Shown: positions 26,064 to 37,560, numbered from the stretch's first letter. The stretch is 64,000 nt of DNA from Actinobacillus suis ATCC 33415 (GCF_000739435.1 NZ_CP009159.1:1612001-1676000), one strand, 5' to 3'. Numbers and translations are program-made. Notes: a model not told the origin generated them from the sequence alone.

Positions 26064-27569
26064 TCAAATTAGATTAATATTAATTTGATTATCAAATGAA
26101 TTTTTATAATCAACCAAGATAGCTACTTGATAATCAATAAAAGTAAACTGTTCAATATAATTTTCTTGATTCGTTACATAATCAACAATCTCAACATAAT
26201 TTCCTTCTCGAGTCATGTCAGTAAGCAATAAATTTGTACCATTCAAGTTAAAACTAACTTCATCAAGCTTCAAATCTTTAAATAGTAATATGTCTTTATC
26301 CGCAATATTTCCAAAATCAGCAATAACATCATAGCCAAACACCCCGCTAAAAATATAAGTATCGTGACCTAAATTACCGGAAAGGTAATCATCATCAGCT
26401 TCACCATTTAAAATATCATTTCCTTCTGCACCAAATAAATTGTCATGCGAGGTTCCGCCATAAAGTTCATCGTCACCAATACCGCCATCTAACATATCCT
26501 CTCCTGCTCCGCCATATAAGCTATCTTTTCCTGTTTGCCCATAGATTTCATCATTATCCTCATTACCATAAGCAATATCATCGCCTTCATCCAAGTAAAC
26601 GTTATCATTACCTATACCTGCATATACATGGTCACTACCTGTTTCTCCATAAACAAAATCATCACCCGCTCCAGCCGTTACCATATCATCTCCGCTACCG
26701 GCATATAGCTCGTCATGCCCATTGCCACTGACTAAAATATCATTTCCTGCCTTAGCAAAAATACGAGCATCTTCATTATCCGAATGTAAGGTATCATTTA
26801 CAGCCGTACCATAGATATAAAAAGAACCGCTGATATTTGTAATACTTTTATTATCAATAAAATAAGGTGCTAGCTCGCTAATCGCTTTATCATCAAATAC
26901 AAGTTCTAATGATTGTGCTTCATCTAACGCATTAAAATAGGCATCAATCATTACCTGATCGGTTTCATTATCAAAAGCGCTAATTACTAAATCATTAGAT
27001 ACTCGCTCAAATTTCACATTTTTCGCTTTTCCCCCCTGAAAATGTAAAACCGAACTTTCTTCTAAAATATTGCCGTCAAATACCGTATCTTGGCCATCGC
27101 CTTTATTAAATATATAGGTGTCTTTCCCATATCCGCCTCTTAGGATGTCATTTCCTTGCAATCCAACCAAACTATCCATAAAAGGCGTTCCATTGATAAT
27201 TTCATTATTTTCTGTGCCAATAATCTTTCCACTATCCGTTAAAGAAACTTGATTGGTATTTATTTTTTTATCTTGGTAAGTTAAAGAAAGGATTGTATAA
27301 GAAGAGAAATCTTGGATTTCTATTTGATCAGAACTATCCGGATAAGGTTTAATAGTGAGGATATTATTAGAGAGGTAATAACGAACTTGGCTAGAAATTG
27401 CATCAGGAAAAGTAATGTTTTTTATGACTCCTTTATCCTTTATCACATCCATTCCTCCGCCTCTAGTAAAAACATAATCGCTATAAAGTCCAGAAAGATA
27501 ATCATTGCCAGCTGTTCCATAAACAGTTTCGCCATATTTCGCCTCAATAACATTTGTATATTCGCTCAT
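26064..27569 (-). CDS. RTX-repeat protein, toxin-domain-free
   Basis: A 501-residue protein made almost wholly of RTX elements. Short arrays lie near residues 17-30 and 125-155. A haemolysin-type domain follows (FERVSNDLVISAFDNETDQV, then MIDAYFNA), as found between repeats in ApxIVA/FrpC-like proteins. A long array of GNDxLYGGxGDD-type nonapeptides spans about residues 270-400. The last 100 residues are paralogous to those of the downstream 336-residue protein. There is no signal peptide, hydrophobic domain or protease motif, and no hly/apx B-D genes nearby. The start has TAGGAGTA upstream. Related to the repeat parts of Apx toxins but not itself a recognisable toxin. Confidence 0.72.
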   Translation of the reverse strand: MSEYTNVIEAKYGETVYGTAGNDYLSGLYSDYVFTRGGGMDVIKDKGVIKNITFPDAISSQVRYYLSNNILTIKPYPDSSDQIEIQDFSSYTILSLTYQDKKINTNQVSLTDSGKIIGTENNEIINGTPFMDSLVGLQGNDILRGGYGKDTYIFNKGDGQDTVFDGNILEESSVLHFQGGKAKNVKFERVSNDLVISAFDNETDQVMIDAYFNALDEAQSLELVFDDKAISELAPYFIDNKSITNISGSFYIYGTAVNDTLHSDNEDARIFAKAGNDILVSGNGHDELYAGSGDDMVTAGAGDDFVYGETGSDHVYAGIGNDNVYLDEGDDIAYGNEDNDEIYGQTGKDSLYGGAGEDMLDGGIGDDELYGGTSHDNLFGAEGNDILNGEADDDYLSGNLGHDTYIFSGVFGYDVIADFGNIADKDILLFKDLKLDEVSFNLNGTNLLLTDMTREGNYVEIVDYVTNQENYIEQFTFIDYQVAILVDYKNSFDNQININLI

Positions 27570-27771
27570 AACTTACTCCTAATAACACAATTTAGATAAA
27601 ACATATCTACTTGAATATATACCAATAATAAAACAAGAAGAAATACTAAATTTTCATTACAGATTTCGTTTACCATCTCTTTTAACTTTAACCGTTCAGT
27701 AAAATCAACTAGCGTTTCTTTTATGCAGGAAAAGCATATAGAAATAGATTGAAGATAAGCGGTGAGATTCT

Positions 27772-27800
27772 TTGGAAAATTTGCAAGCTTTTAGTAGAAT
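27772..27800 (+). promoter_or_regulatory. pepN promoter
   Basis: TTGGAA (27772-27777) and TAGAAT (27795-27800) with a 17-bp spacer, about 55 bp upstream of the pepN start. The rest of the 285-bp gap holds no other signal that I could identify. Confidence 0.55.
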
Positions 27801-27854
27801 ATATGCGCATTTCTTCGGTGAGTACACCCTGCCAAATAAATTAAGGAAAACATC

Positions 27855-30467
27855 ATGCAACCTAAAGCAAAATATAGAAAAGATTATCGAGCACCAGATT
27901 TTACAATTACAGATATCTCTCTTGATTTTCAACTTGATCCAGACAGAACCTTTGTTACTTCAACTTTATCCGTAGAACGTAAAACAGCAGGAGCCTCTCA
28001 CCTACGCTTAGATGGACATAGTTTTGATTTCCTTTCCCTCAAGCTGAATGGCGCTTCTTACTCTAATTTCGAAAAAGATGATGAATCTCTAACTATTGAT
28101 GTTAGTCATATCACTGAAGATAAATTCGAGTTACAAATTGAAACCGGTTTAAATCCTGCGCAAAACACTTCTCTACAAGGCTTATACCAATCTGGTGACG
28201 GTATCTGTACCCAATGTGAAGCGGAAGGATTCCGTCAAATTACCTATATGTTGGATCGTCCGGACGTACTTGCAAAATATCGTACAAAAATTACCGCTTC
28301 TAAAGCGAAATATCCGTTCTTACTTTCTAACGGTAATCGCATTGCACAAGGCGATTTGGAAGACGGCCGCCATTGGGTCGAATGGGAAGACCCGTTCTTT
28401 AAACCAAGCTATTTATTTGCATTGGTTGCCGGTGATTTTGATCTGTTACAAGATAAATTTACTACTAAAAGCGGTCGTGAAGTGGCATTAGAGATCTATG
28501 TCGATCGTGGCAATTTAGATCGTGCCGGTTGGGCGATGGAAAGTTTAAAACGCTCAATGAAATGGGATGAAGATCGCTTCGGTTTAGAATACGATTTGGA
28601 TATCTATATGATTGTAGCGGTTGATTTCTTCAATATGGGCGCAATGGAAAACAAAGGCTTAAATGTTTTCAACTCTAAATTTGTACTGGCAAAACCGGAA
28701 ACTGCGACCGATACCGACTATCTAGATATTGAAAGCGTGATTGCACACGAATATTTCCATAATTGGACCGGTAACCGCATTACTTGCCGAGATTGGTTCC
28801 AATTAAGCCTTAAAGAAGGCCTAACCGTTTTCCGTGATCAAGAATTTACCTCGGATTTATGGTCTCGTCCGGCAAAACGTATTGAAGACGTACGTTTATT
28901 GCGTGCAGTACAATTTGCCGAAGATGCTAGCCCGATGGCACACCCGATTCGTCCGGAAAAAGTGATTGAAATGAATAACTTCTATACTGTTACCCTCTAT
29001 GAAAAAGGCGCGGAAGTGATTCGTATGATTCATACTTTATTGGGCGAAGAAAAATTCCAAAAAGGGATGCAATTATATGTTGCAGAAAATGACGGTTCTG
29101 CGGCAACTTGCGAGGATTTCGTATCAGCAATGGAACGTGCTTCTGGTGTTGATTTAACCCAGTTCCGCCGTTGGTATAGCCAATCCGGTACGCCTGAGCT
29201 TAGCGTGAGTGATGAATATGATGAAATGCACCATGTCTATCGTTTGCACGTGTCACAGCATACGCCGGCAACTGCGGATCAATTAGAAAAAGTAAACTTG
29301 CATATTCCATTAAAAATTGAGTTGTATGGCGAACAAAGCGGAGAACCAATTGCACTTCAATTTGAAGGTACAGAACAGCATAACGTCTTGAATGTATTGC
29401 AAGAGCATCAAACATTTGAATTCCATAATGTGATGCACAAGCCGGTGCCAGCATTGCTATGTGATTTCTCTGCGCCGGTACGTTTAGATTATAACTATAC
29501 CAATGAGCAATTAATTACATTACTTAAATTCGCACAAAACGATTTTGTACGTTGGGATGCAGCACAAACCTTATTCAATAACGAGCTTCGTGCTAATTTG
29601 TCTCGCTATCAATCCGGTGAAGCATTAGCATTTTCTGAGGAGTTAACTGAGGCACTTATCTATGTACTTGATAATGCAGATAAAGATGTAGAGCTAACCG
29701 CATTAATGCTGACGTTACCGAAAGAAACCGAGTTTGCCGAATTATTTAAAGTCATTGATCCGAACGGTATCACTATCGTACGAGAATTTATGCTAAAAAC
29801 GATTGCGGAAATATTACGTAATCGTTTACATGAAATTTATGTTCGCCATAAATGCGGTACTTACCAAGTTGTAGCGGAGGATATGTCTAAACGCGCATTA
29901 CGTAACGTATGTTTATCTTACTTAGCCTTTACGGATTTAGGTAACTCACTTACTTATAATCACTATAAACAAGCGGATAATATGACTGATACGCTCGCTG
30001 CACTTTCCGCTGCAACCAAGGCACAATTGCCGTGCAGAGATCAATTGTTAGCAGATTTTGAAGAGAAATGGCACCATGATGGCTTAGTAATGGATAAATG
30101 GTTTATGCTCCAAGCAACTCGTCCTGATGACAATGTACTTGAGATCGTGCAAAGCTTATTAAATCACCGTAGTTTTAACTTCAATAACCCAAATAGACTG
30201 CGTTCATTGGTCGGAGCATTTTGTGGTCAGACCCCGAAAGCATTCCATGCAATTGATGGTTCTGGCTATCGTTTCCTTGTCGATATTTTAATTAAATTAA
30301 ATGAAACCAACCCACAAGTTGCTGCACGTTTAATTGAGCCTTTGATTAAATTATCACGTTACGACAATCAACGCCAAACCTTGATGAGACGTGGCTTAGA
30401 GCGATTAAAAGGACTAGATAATTTAGCGAGAGATCTGTTTGAAAAAATTGAAAAGGCACTACATTAA
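27855..30467 (+). CDS. pepN: Aminopeptidase N (M1 family)
   Basis: Zinc aminopeptidase that removes N-terminal residues from peptides in the cytoplasm. At 870 residues it matches E. coli PepN. The substrate-binding motif GAMENKGLNVF is near residue 260. The zinc motif HEYFHNWTGNR near residue 296 is followed by the third ligand in SLKEGLTVFRDQEF. AAGGAAAAC precedes the ATG. Single gene with its own promoter. Confidence 0.97.
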   Translation: MQPKAKYRKDYRAPDFTITDISLDFQLDPDRTFVTSTLSVERKTAGASHLRLDGHSFDFLSLKLNGASYSNFEKDDESLTIDVSHITEDKFELQIETGLNPAQNTSLQGLYQSGDGICTQCEAEGFRQITYMLDRPDVLAKYRTKITASKAKYPFLLSNGNRIAQGDLEDGRHWVEWEDPFFKPSYLFALVAGDFDLLQDKFTTKSGREVALEIYVDRGNLDRAGWAMESLKRSMKWDEDRFGLEYDLDIYMIVAVDFFNMGAMENKGLNVFNSKFVLAKPETATDTDYLDIESVIAHEYFHNWTGNRITCRDWFQLSLKEGLTVFRDQEFTSDLWSRPAKRIEDVRLLRAVQFAEDASPMAHPIRPEKVIEMNNFYTVTLYEKGAEVIRMIHTLLGEEKFQKGMQLYVAENDGSAATCEDFVSAMERASGVDLTQFRRWYSQSGTPELSVSDEYDEMHHVYRLHVSQHTPATADQLEKVNLHIPLKIELYGEQSGEPIALQFEGTEQHNVLNVLQEHQTFEFHNVMHKPVPALLCDFSAPVRLDYNYTNEQLITLLKFAQNDFVRWDAAQTLFNNELRANLSRYQSGEALAFSEELTEALIYVLDNADKDVELTALMLTLPKETEFAELFKVIDPNGITIVREFMLKTIAEILRNRLHEIYVRHKCGTYQVVAEDMSKRALRNVCLSYLAFTDLGNSLTYNHYKQADNMTDTLAALSAATKAQLPCRDQLLADFEEKWHHDGLVMDKWFMLQATRPDDNVLEIVQSLLNHRSFNFNNPNRLRSLVGAFCGQTPKAFHAIDGSGYRFLVDILIKLNETNPQVAARLIEPLIKLSRYDNQRQTLMRRGLERLKGLDNLARDLFEKIEKALH

Positions 30468-30591
30468 TATTATTAATTGCATGCTATATAATTAGATTAA
30501 AATTTATAATGAAGGTGGTTGTATGCTTATTATTTACTAAAAAGAAAGACTATATTTGTGCTAAGGGTATTTTCAAATTCTTTTTTTGGGA

Positions 30592-30757
30592 TATAATGGC
30601 CTTACTTTAAAAAAAATGAACATGCGTTCATAAATGTTCGAAGCTTGAGTTAATTGATGCAGGAAGCGGAAGTTGATTTAAGTGTTTTTAAAGTAACCTT
30701 ACATACATACAATACTTCTAATAAAAGCTTAATTCGACCGAATTAAGCTTTTTTATT
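30592..30757 (+). ncRNA. Candidate small RNA with own -10 and strong terminator
   Basis: TATAAT at 30592-30597 (weak -35) predicts a start near 30604. The transcript would be about 150 nt and ends at a 12-bp perfect stem (AAGCTTAATTCG/CGAATTAAGCTT, 30725-30750) with a T6 tail. No convincing coding sequence lies in it: the best frame (ATG at 30658, 29 codons) has no ribosome-binding site and runs into the terminator stem. An internal hairpin GAACATGCGTTC and a purine-rich AGGAAGCGGAAG segment could be target-binding parts. It does not resemble 6S, tmRNA, GcvB, RNase P or SRP RNA as I know them. Confidence 0.55.
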
Positions 30758-30780
30758 TGTAGAGAATAACGAACTAAAAA

Positions 30781-31289
30781 TGATCTGCCCTCCCAAAAAG
30801 TCAGACTGTTTATTCACTTAAATACTGGACTCAGTATTATGCCGAGCTCGCCCCTTGTAAATCCAACTTAATCATTTTTTAGTTGTAATACACCAAATAT
30901 TCTTCAATTTCTGCTGTTGTTCTTGACAGTCGAGTTCCTCCAGCTTTTTTAAGTAAGCAATCTCCGCTCGAGTAAGTGTAAGCTCACGTTGTAACTTTTT
31001 AAATGCTTGAGGCGAAAGGTCGGTAGGCTCAGGTACATCAATCCCTTGCTTTTTCGCTTTTCAGCAGTTGAAGTGGCGAACAAGGTGATTTTCCCCCTTC
31101 TAAACCCCTTTCACGAAAGGCTTTTAGCTAATTAATCACAAGTGAATGGAAAATCTGATGAAGTTTAGCTATTTCACGGATACCAAAGCCCTGTTCGATG
31201 ATGAGTTTGATAATTTCTAAACGAAATTGATAAGAATAAGACATAATCTGCACCTCAAGTTAAATGTCCAAGTTTTGGGGTGCAGATCA
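30781..31289 (-). mobile_element. IS3-family (IS150-like) remnant with both inverted ends
   Basis: A 509-bp element bounded by imperfect terminal inverted repeats: TGATCTGCCCTCCCAAAA on the left and, on the other strand, TGATCTGCACCCCAAAAC on the right. Inside, on the minus strand, is a broken orfA; nearly all of orfB is gone, leaving only a possible end (frame ILSPVFK then stop, cf. LSPVQYR endings). An intact IS3 element would be about 1.2-1.5 kb, so an internal deletion is likely. The right end abuts an uptake signal at 31290. I see no clear target duplication. Confidence 0.7.
30872..31244 (-). pseudogene. Transposase orfA remnant
   Basis: Starts MSYSYQFRLEIIKLIIEQGF and has a helix-turn-helix (GIREIAKLHQIFHSLVIN). 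It is then interrupted by TAG at 31130-31128 where related proteins have Trp, continues LKAFRERGLEGGKSP, and shifts frame near 31040 into KQGIDVPEPTDLSPQAFKKL and a leucine-zipper-like tail ending at 30872. One nonsense change and one frameshift make it non-functional. Confidence 0.75.
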
Positions 31290-31291
31290 AC

Positions 31292-31313
31292 AAGCGGTCA
31301 AATTTGACCGCTT
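31292..31313. terminator. Uptake-signal palindrome beside the IS remnant
   Basis: AAGCGGTCAAA and TTTGACCGCTT form a perfect 22-bp palindrome, with TTTT following on the plus strand. It lies just after the end of the DUF4870 gene and may protect that mRNA's 3' end. Confidence 0.5.
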
Positions 31314-31325
31314 TTTTGCAATTCG

Positions 31326-31688
31326 CTACATAAACCAACCGGTTGGCGTTACCGATTTGTTATCAAATAATTTTACCGCACCGTAGATAACGCGGAAAAT
31401 ATACCAAATCCCAATCGCCCAAATCACCAACACGCCAATGCCGATTAGCGACAGGACAATCCCTAAAATAGTACCGACTAGCGTTCCCCAGAAAGTACGA
31501 ATCAAGAAGCACATATGATCGTAATAAGCTGTGCCTTGCATATCTGCACGCTTGATATACGCCAAGATTACACCTGCAATCGCCGGTAAGCCGCCGAAAA
31601 TAACGCCTAAGCCGAATAAACCGTATGTGATATACATCACGGTACGTAATGAATCATTAGACGGTTGAAGAGAAAATTGTTCGTTCAT
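31326..31688 (-). CDS. DUF4870-like small membrane protein
   Basis: A 120-residue protein with three to four hydrophobic segments (about residues 17-43, 63-87 and 88-108). Its ending FRVIYGAVKLFDNKSVTPTG resembles the DUF4870/YidH-like membrane family common in Pasteurellaceae and pseudomonads. GGAGATATA precedes the start. It lies downstream of hemB in the same direction with a 72-bp gap that contains an uptake signal. Function is unknown. Confidence 0.65.
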   Translation of the reverse strand: MNEQFSLQPSNDSLRTVMYITYGLFGLGVIFGGLPAIAGVILAYIKRADMQGTAYYDHMCFLIRTFWGTLVGTILGIVLSLIGIGVLVIWAIGIWYIFRVIYGAVKLFDNKSVTPTGWFM

Positions 31689-31760
31689 TTATATCTCCTA
31701 AAAAAGTAACGGTTAGACTGAAGCATTTGCAAAAAATTCCTCAAATCTAACCGCTTGTGA

Positions 31761-32789
<1,029 letters not shown>

Positions 32790-32840
32790 CTAATTTTGCA
32801 AAATTTAATAAAAAATAACCCGCTTGTGAGCGGGTTTAGA

Positions 32841-33587
32841 TTAATTAGCGATAGTTTCCTCTTGCTCATCTCTCGGTCTATAGAACTTCGAGAAAAACAG
32901 CCCGACTTCAAATAGCAAACACATAGGGATAGCTAAAAGTGTCTGAGAGAAAATATCCGGTGGTGTTAACAGCATACCGATCACAAATGCCGCCACAATA
33001 ATGTAAGGGCGCTTTTCACGTAGTTCATTGGCAGAAGTTACCCCAGACCAACAAAGTAAAATAATTGCGACCGGTACCTCAAAACAAATACCGAATGCTA
33101 AGAAAATAGTAAGTACGAAATCTAAATAGCTACTGATATCGGTTGCCATTTGCACCCCTTCCGGAGCGGTACTGGTTAAGAAACCGAATACCAATGGGAA
33201 CACGACATAGTAAGCAAATGCGACACCTAAATAGAATAATAATGTACTTGAAACCAATAACGGGTAAATTAATCGTTTCTCATGCTTATATAATGCAGGA
33301 GCAACAAATGCCCAAATTTGGTAAAGAATAAAGGGAACCGATAAAAATACCGCTACAACACCAGTCAACTTAATCGGGGTAAAAAACGGTGTAGCAACAT
33401 TGGTTGCAATCATGGTCGCCCCAGCCGGTAAATTTTCCGTTAACGGTGTGGCAAGCAAAGTATAAATATCATTTGCCCAATAAACTAAAGCACAAAAAAC
33501 CACAAGCACACAAATAAAGCTACGGAGCAAGCGGTTTCTTAATTCAACAAGGTGACTAATCAGAGGTTGAGATTGTTCAACTGACAT
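32841..33587 (-). CDS. tatC: Twin-arginine translocase subunit TatC
   Basis: Receptor subunit of the Tat pathway that recognises RR signal peptides. From the ATG at 33587 it has 248 residues and six membrane segments. The N-terminus [18 protein letters not shown] is the conserved signal-binding region, and [11 protein letters not shown] the conserved central motif. The start overlaps the end of tatB by 11 bp; longer in-frame starts lie inside tatB without a ribosome-binding site. Confidence 0.95.
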   Translation of the reverse strand: MSVEQSQPLISHLVELRNRLLRSFICVLVVFCALVYWANDIYTLLATPLTENLPAGATMIATNVATPFFTPIKLTGVVAVFLSVPFILYQIWAFVAPALYKHEKRLIYPLLVSSTLLFYLGVAFAYYVVFPLVFGFLTSTAPEGVQMATDISSYLDFVLTIFLAFGICFEVPVAIILLCWSGVTSANELREKRPYIIVAAFVIGMLLTPPDIFSQTLLAIPMCLLFEVGLFFSKFYRPRDEQEETIAN

Positions 33588-34161
33588 TCTGTTTATCCTG
33601 TTGTTGTGATACTGATGAACTTGGCGTTGCCAGATCATCGTCAGGCGGATAATATGCGGTGAATTGCGATTCATCCAATTCAGCTTGCTCTGCGATCTCT
33701 GCCGGAGATAACTCCGCCGTTTCTGTCACAGATTCATCCTCAACAAGCGGTTGATTTTCCGGATTTTCTTGCGATTCCGACACGGCAATTTGCTGTTCTT
33801 CTTGCTCAATTTTTGCTTGAATTTCAGCGACTTGCTCATCGGTTAATTTGGTAATTTCCCCTTTTGCTGAAGCGAGATCAGCCTGCATTTGTTGCGCAGA
33901 TTGTTTTAAATCTTCCACCGTTTTGCTCAATTCGGGCGAAAGCGAACTTAAATTTAACGCTTCTGCTTTTTTAATACTTTCTTGCAGCTCTTGTAATTTG
34001 AGTTCTTGCGCTAATTCATTCTGCACGTTTGCGGCTAATCCACGAATTGTACGAACCCAGCCCATCACAGTACGAATAGCAACGGGTAAACGTTGCGGGC
34101 CCAGAACAACCAGCCCCACAACGAAAATAAGTACTAATTCAGAAAAACCTATATCAAACAC
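33577..34161 (-). CDS. tatB: Twin-arginine translocase subunit TatB
   Basis: Forms the substrate receptor with TatC. The 194-residue protein has an N-terminal membrane helix ([20 protein letters not shown]) with the conserved Glu8, then [12 protein letters not shown] and a long amphipathic and acidic tail. The C-terminal 70 residues are Glu/Gln-rich and low in complexity. An uptake signal at 33743-33751 lies in the coding sequence. It starts 3 bp after tatA ends. Confidence 0.95.
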   Translation of the reverse strand: MFDIGFSELVLIFVVGLVVLGPQRLPVAIRTVMGWVRTIRGLAANVQNELAQELKLQELQESIKKAEALNLSSLSPELSKTVEDLKQSAQQMQADLASAKGEITKLTDEQVAEIQAKIEQEEQQIAVSESQENPENQPLVEDESVTETAELSPAEIAEQAELDESQFTAYYPPDDDLATPSSSVSQQQDKQNVS

Positions 34162-34164
34162 AAT

Positions 34165-34389
34165 CTATGCCTGCTCTTTTTCTTTTGCTTTTTGTTCGGT
34201 AGCTGCAGCTTCTTTTGCTTCTACTTTCTCAAAACTCGCATCTTGTGGTTTTTCATCTGCCATTGCTTTTTTAAAGCCTTTTACAGATTCACCTAAATCC
34301 GTACCTAACGTACGTAATTTTTTTGTACCAAATAATAAAACGATAATTGCTACAATAATAAGTAATTGCCAAATGCTGATACCACCCAT
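34165..34389 (-). CDS. tatA: Twin-arginine translocase subunit TatA
   Basis: Pore-forming subunit of the Tat translocase. The 74-residue protein begins [20 protein letters not shown], followed by the [20 protein letters not shown] hinge and amphipathic helix and a charged tail. AGAGGAACC precedes the start. First of tatABC; the upstream ubiB gene runs in the same direction. Confidence 0.96.
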   Translation of the reverse strand: MGGISIWQLLIIVAIIVLLFGTKKLRTLGTDLGESVKGFKKAMADEKPQDASFEKVEAKEAAATEQKAKEKEQA

Positions 34390-34489
34390 AAAGGTTCCTC
34401 TTTTTGTTTTAAGTTTAAGAAAAAATTGTTTGTATTATATGTTACTTTTGTTTTCGTTTCCAAACAAAAGTAACGAAAGCAAATGAGCC

Positions 34490-36121
34490 CTATTTTCTTT
34501 GCAAGAACAAGGATAACAGAGCCACAGATAATAAACCGAGGCTTACCCATAACGGTAAGTTATCAAATCGCCATAACACGCCGATAATAATCAAACCGTT
34601 AATAATGCTTTGTACATTACGCGATTTTTGCTGCCCCTGCGCTTGCAAGGTTTTATTTAGCTCATCTAAACGGAAATTAATCTGCTTCTGTTGCTGTAAG
34701 GCGTTGAATACCGCTTCCGGAAATTCGGCAAAATGTTCTCTAAATTGCGGCGCACGTTGTTTTAAATCACGTAAAATCGCTTTCACACCCACTTGTTCAT
34801 TCAGCCAATTTTGTAAAAACGGTTTTGCGGTTTGCCATAAATCCAGCTGCGGATAAACCTGTCTGCCTAATCCCTCAATATAGAGTAAAGTTTTTTGCAA
34901 TAACACCAATTGCGGCTGTACTTCCATATTAAATTCACGAGCCACGTTAAATAAATTCAGTAACACGTGCCCAAAAGAAATTTCTGATAACGGTTTGGCA
35001 AAAATCGGCTCGCACACCTCTTGGAAAGCCTGCTCAAACGCATCAATATCGGTATCCGCCGGCGTCCAGCCCGATTCCACGTGCATTAACGCCACACGGC
35101 GATAATCCCGATTAAAAAAAGCGACAAAACTTTCCGCTAAATAGCGTTTATCATTTTGATTCAGTGTACCGACAATACCGCAATCGATGCCGATATATTG
35201 CGGATTTTCCGGATGATTCGGATTAACAAAAATATTACCGGCGTGCATATCTGCGTGGAAAAAGCTGTCACGAAACACTTGAGTAAAGAACACTTGTACA
35301 CCACGTTCCGCTAATAATTTCATATCCGTGCCGTTGGCTTTGAGTGTTTCAACATCTGATACCGGAATACCATAAATACGTTCCATCACAATCACGTTTT
35401 TATGACCAAAACTTTGATACATTTCCGGCACATACAACATTTCGCTATTTTCAAAGTTATTGCGCAAGCGAATCGCATTTGCCATTTCTCGAGTCAAATC
35501 CAGCTCATCGAGTAGCGTTTTTTCGTATTCACGCACCACTTTGGTCGCTCGTAAACGCCTCGCATCATTCGAAAGACGAGGAATCCAACTTGCCAGACGA
35601 TACATCAACGCAATATCCGCTTTGATAAGCGGTGCAATATCCGGACGAATCACTTTAATCACGACATCTTTGCCGGCAAGCGGTTGATTTTGATTAAATT
35701 TTGCCGTGTGAACCTGTGCAATCGAAGCGGAGGCAAGCGCTTGCTCATCAAATTCGTCAAACCAAGTTTCAAGGCTTCCGCCTAAAGCTTGTTCAATAAT
35801 TTGACGGGCTAATTTACCCTCAAAAGGTTCAACCGAATCCTGCAATAAAGCAAGCTGATCCGCTAATTCCGGCTCAAATAAATCTCGGCGAGTTGAAAGC
35901 ATTTGCCCGAGTTTAATCCACACAGGCCCTAACTCTTGCAAGGCTAAACGTAAACGCACGCCGAACGGCTGATCTTTGTGTTGATTTCTCACCCAAAACA
36001 GAGCCTTACGCCCTAAACGAGCATGGCGAGTGAGCGGAATCTCGGGAATAATTTCATCAATGCCGTAACGCAGAAATGTAGTAATAATTTGATAAAGGCG
36101 GCGAGTATTGTTAAACGTCAT
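34490..36121 (-). CDS. ubiB: Ubiquinone biosynthesis kinase-like protein UbiB
   Basis: Atypical ABC1/ADCK-family ATPase needed for ubiquinone biosynthesis. The 543-residue protein carries the KxGQ motif in [16 protein letters not shown] near residue 76, the alanine-rich loop [10 protein letters not shown] near residue 130, catalytic [11 protein letters not shown] near residue 290, and two C-terminal membrane segments. It overlaps ubiJ by 4 bp (ATGA) and follows the ubiE-ubiJ-ubiB order of E. coli. Confidence 0.95.
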   Translation of the reverse strand: MTFNNTRRLYQIITTFLRYGIDEIIPEIPLTRHARLGRKALFWVRNQHKDQPFGVRLRLALQELGPVWIKLGQMLSTRRDLFEPELADQLALLQDSVEPFEGKLARQIIEQALGGSLETWFDEFDEQALASASIAQVHTAKFNQNQPLAGKDVVIKVIRPDIAPLIKADIALMYRLASWIPRLSNDARRLRATKVVREYEKTLLDELDLTREMANAIRLRNNFENSEMLYVPEMYQSFGHKNVIVMERIYGIPVSDVETLKANGTDMKLLAERGVQVFFTQVFRDSFFHADMHAGNIFVNPNHPENPQYIGIDCGIVGTLNQNDKRYLAESFVAFFNRDYRRVALMHVESGWTPADTDIDAFEQAFQEVCEPIFAKPLSEISFGHVLLNLFNVAREFNMEVQPQLVLLQKTLLYIEGLGRQVYPQLDLWQTAKPFLQNWLNEQVGVKAILRDLKQRAPQFREHFAEFPEAVFNALQQQKQINFRLDELNKTLQAQGQQKSRNVQSIINGLIIIGVLWRFDNLPLWVSLGLLSVALLSLFLQRK

Positions 36122-36750
36122 GATTTATTCTCAAATTTTGCAAATTTTCGCTCAAATTCGACCGCTTGTTGCTCAAGTTCTGCAACCTGATCGTAAAAAT
36201 TAACCGCTTGTAAGCGATGTACCACTACCGGACGCTCGTTCATTAAATTCTCTGCGAAATGCTGATGATTCTGCTCAATTTGCCCTTTTAGTTTGTTAAA
36301 TAATTTTTTGGCAAAATCGGTTGAAGTCTGTGCCAGCACATCACCAACAAAAGGCGACAACAATTCAGCGGGATCTTTTTCCAGTTCATCTAACACTGCG
36401 GTGAAAAGTTGTAACACCTGAATATCGCCGTTCAACACCAATGACTTGTTATTAATCAGCTCGGTTAATTTGGCTTTATCGGCAAGTTTCGGTAAGGCTT
36501 CAAACGAAAGTTGCACATGGCAATCCGCTTCACCTTCGTAAACCGATAACCATTCCGCACGGGTTTCGCTAAAGATCAGATAAAAATTGATCGCCGGCGA
36601 GCTTAATTCAATATGTAAGCATTTACCCTCTAACTTACGTAATGCCGGTAATACGTGCGGCGAACGCTGTAGCAACGCATTAAATGCGGTTTCTATCGCA
36701 CCGAAAGCAAACTGTGGCAACATAAGCTGCTGTTTAAGTTGAGATAACAT
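36118..36750 (-). CDS. ubiJ: Ubiquinone biosynthesis accessory factor UbiJ
   Basis: SCP2-fold lipid-binding protein that helps assemble the Ubi complex. The 210-residue protein has an SCP2 domain over about residues 15-115 and a helical tail ending [15 protein letters not shown]. It lies between ubiE (33 bp away) and ubiB (4-bp overlap). Two uptake signals (36161 and 36203) fall in its 3' coding end. Confidence 0.9.
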   Translation of the reverse strand: MLSQLKQQLMLPQFAFGAIETAFNALLQRSPHVLPALRKLEGKCLHIELSSPAINFYLIFSETRAEWLSVYEGEADCHVQLSFEALPKLADKAKLTELINNKSLVLNGDIQVLQLFTAVLDELEKDPAELLSPFVGDVLAQTSTDFAKKLFNKLKGQIEQNHQHFAENLMNERPVVVHRLQAVNFYDQVAELEQQAVEFERKFAKFENKS

Positions 36751-36783
36751 CGCGTATTCCTTGGATTCTAGACCAAAAATAAA

Positions 36784-37560
36784 TTAAAACTTATATCCTC
36801 GATGTAACGCTACAATACCGGCACTTAAGTTGTAATAATTTACGCTTTCAAAGCCGGCATTTTCCATCATCGCTTTTAATTCGTCTTGTTTCGGGTGCAT
36901 ACGAATTGATTCGGCAAGATAACGATAGCTATCCGCATCGTTGACTACCACTTCGCCCACTTTCGGCAAAATATTAAAAGAATAAAAATTATATAATTGG
37001 CTAATCGGATCAATAATCGGTTTTGAGAATTCCAACACAAGTAAACGGCCACCCGGCTTCAACACACGAAACATCGAACGTAGCGCTTTGTCTTTGTCCG
37101 TCACATTACGTAAACCGAAACTGATCACCACACAATCGAAGGTATTATCTGCAAACGGCAGACACTCCGCATTAGCTTGTACATAACTGACATTGCCGAC
37201 TACGCCTAAATTACGCAATTTTTCACGGCCGACTTCCAACATCGAGCTATTAATATCAGCTAATACCACTTCGCCACTTTCACCAACAATACGCGAAAAT
37301 TTTGCCGAAAAATCGCCTGTACCACCGGCAAGATCCAACACTTTTTGCCCTTTACGCACGCCACTGCAATCAATCGTAAAACGCTTCCAAACACGATGGA
37401 TACCAAACGAAAGCAAATCATTCATTAAGTCGTATTTACCGGCAACGCTGTGGAATACATTAGCAACCAATTGCTGTTTTTCCTCTTTGGCAACGGTTTT
37501 AAAACCAAAATGCGTTGTTTCGTTTTCAGTCGTTTCTGTCGTGTGTTGTAAATCAGTCAT
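36784..37560 (-). CDS. ubiE: Ubiquinone/menaquinone C-methyltransferase UbiE
   Basis: SAM-dependent C-methyltransferase used for both ubiquinone and menaquinone. The 258-residue protein has the SAM-binding motif [12 protein letters not shown] near residue 77, followed by [12 protein letters not shown] and [19 protein letters not shown], typical of UbiE. The ATG at 37560 is preferred; a TTG two codons upstream is the alternative. First gene of ubiE-ubiJ-ubiB-tatABC-hemB, all in one direction. Confidence 0.95.
   Translation of the reverse strand: MTDLQHTTETTENETTHFGFKTVAKEEKQQLVANVFHSVAGKYDLMNDLLSFGIHRVWKRFTIDCSGVRKGQKVLDLAGGTGDFSAKFSRIVGESGEVVLADINSSMLEVGREKLRNLGVVGNVSYVQANAECLPFADNTFDCVVISFGLRNVTDKDKALRSMFRVLKPGGRLLVLEFSKPIIDPISQLYNFYSFNILPKVGEVVVNDADSYRYLAESIRMHPKQDELKAMMENAGFESVNYYNLSAGIVALHRGYKF

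Noticed and set aside
30658..30747. 29-codon frame inside the candidate sRNA
   Set aside because: No Shine-Dalgarno sequence, and the stop lies within the terminator stem.
33588..33674. Longer TatC start inside tatB
   Set aside because: The first 29 residues are unlike TatC. The ATG at 33587 gives the standard N-terminus [18 protein letters not shown].
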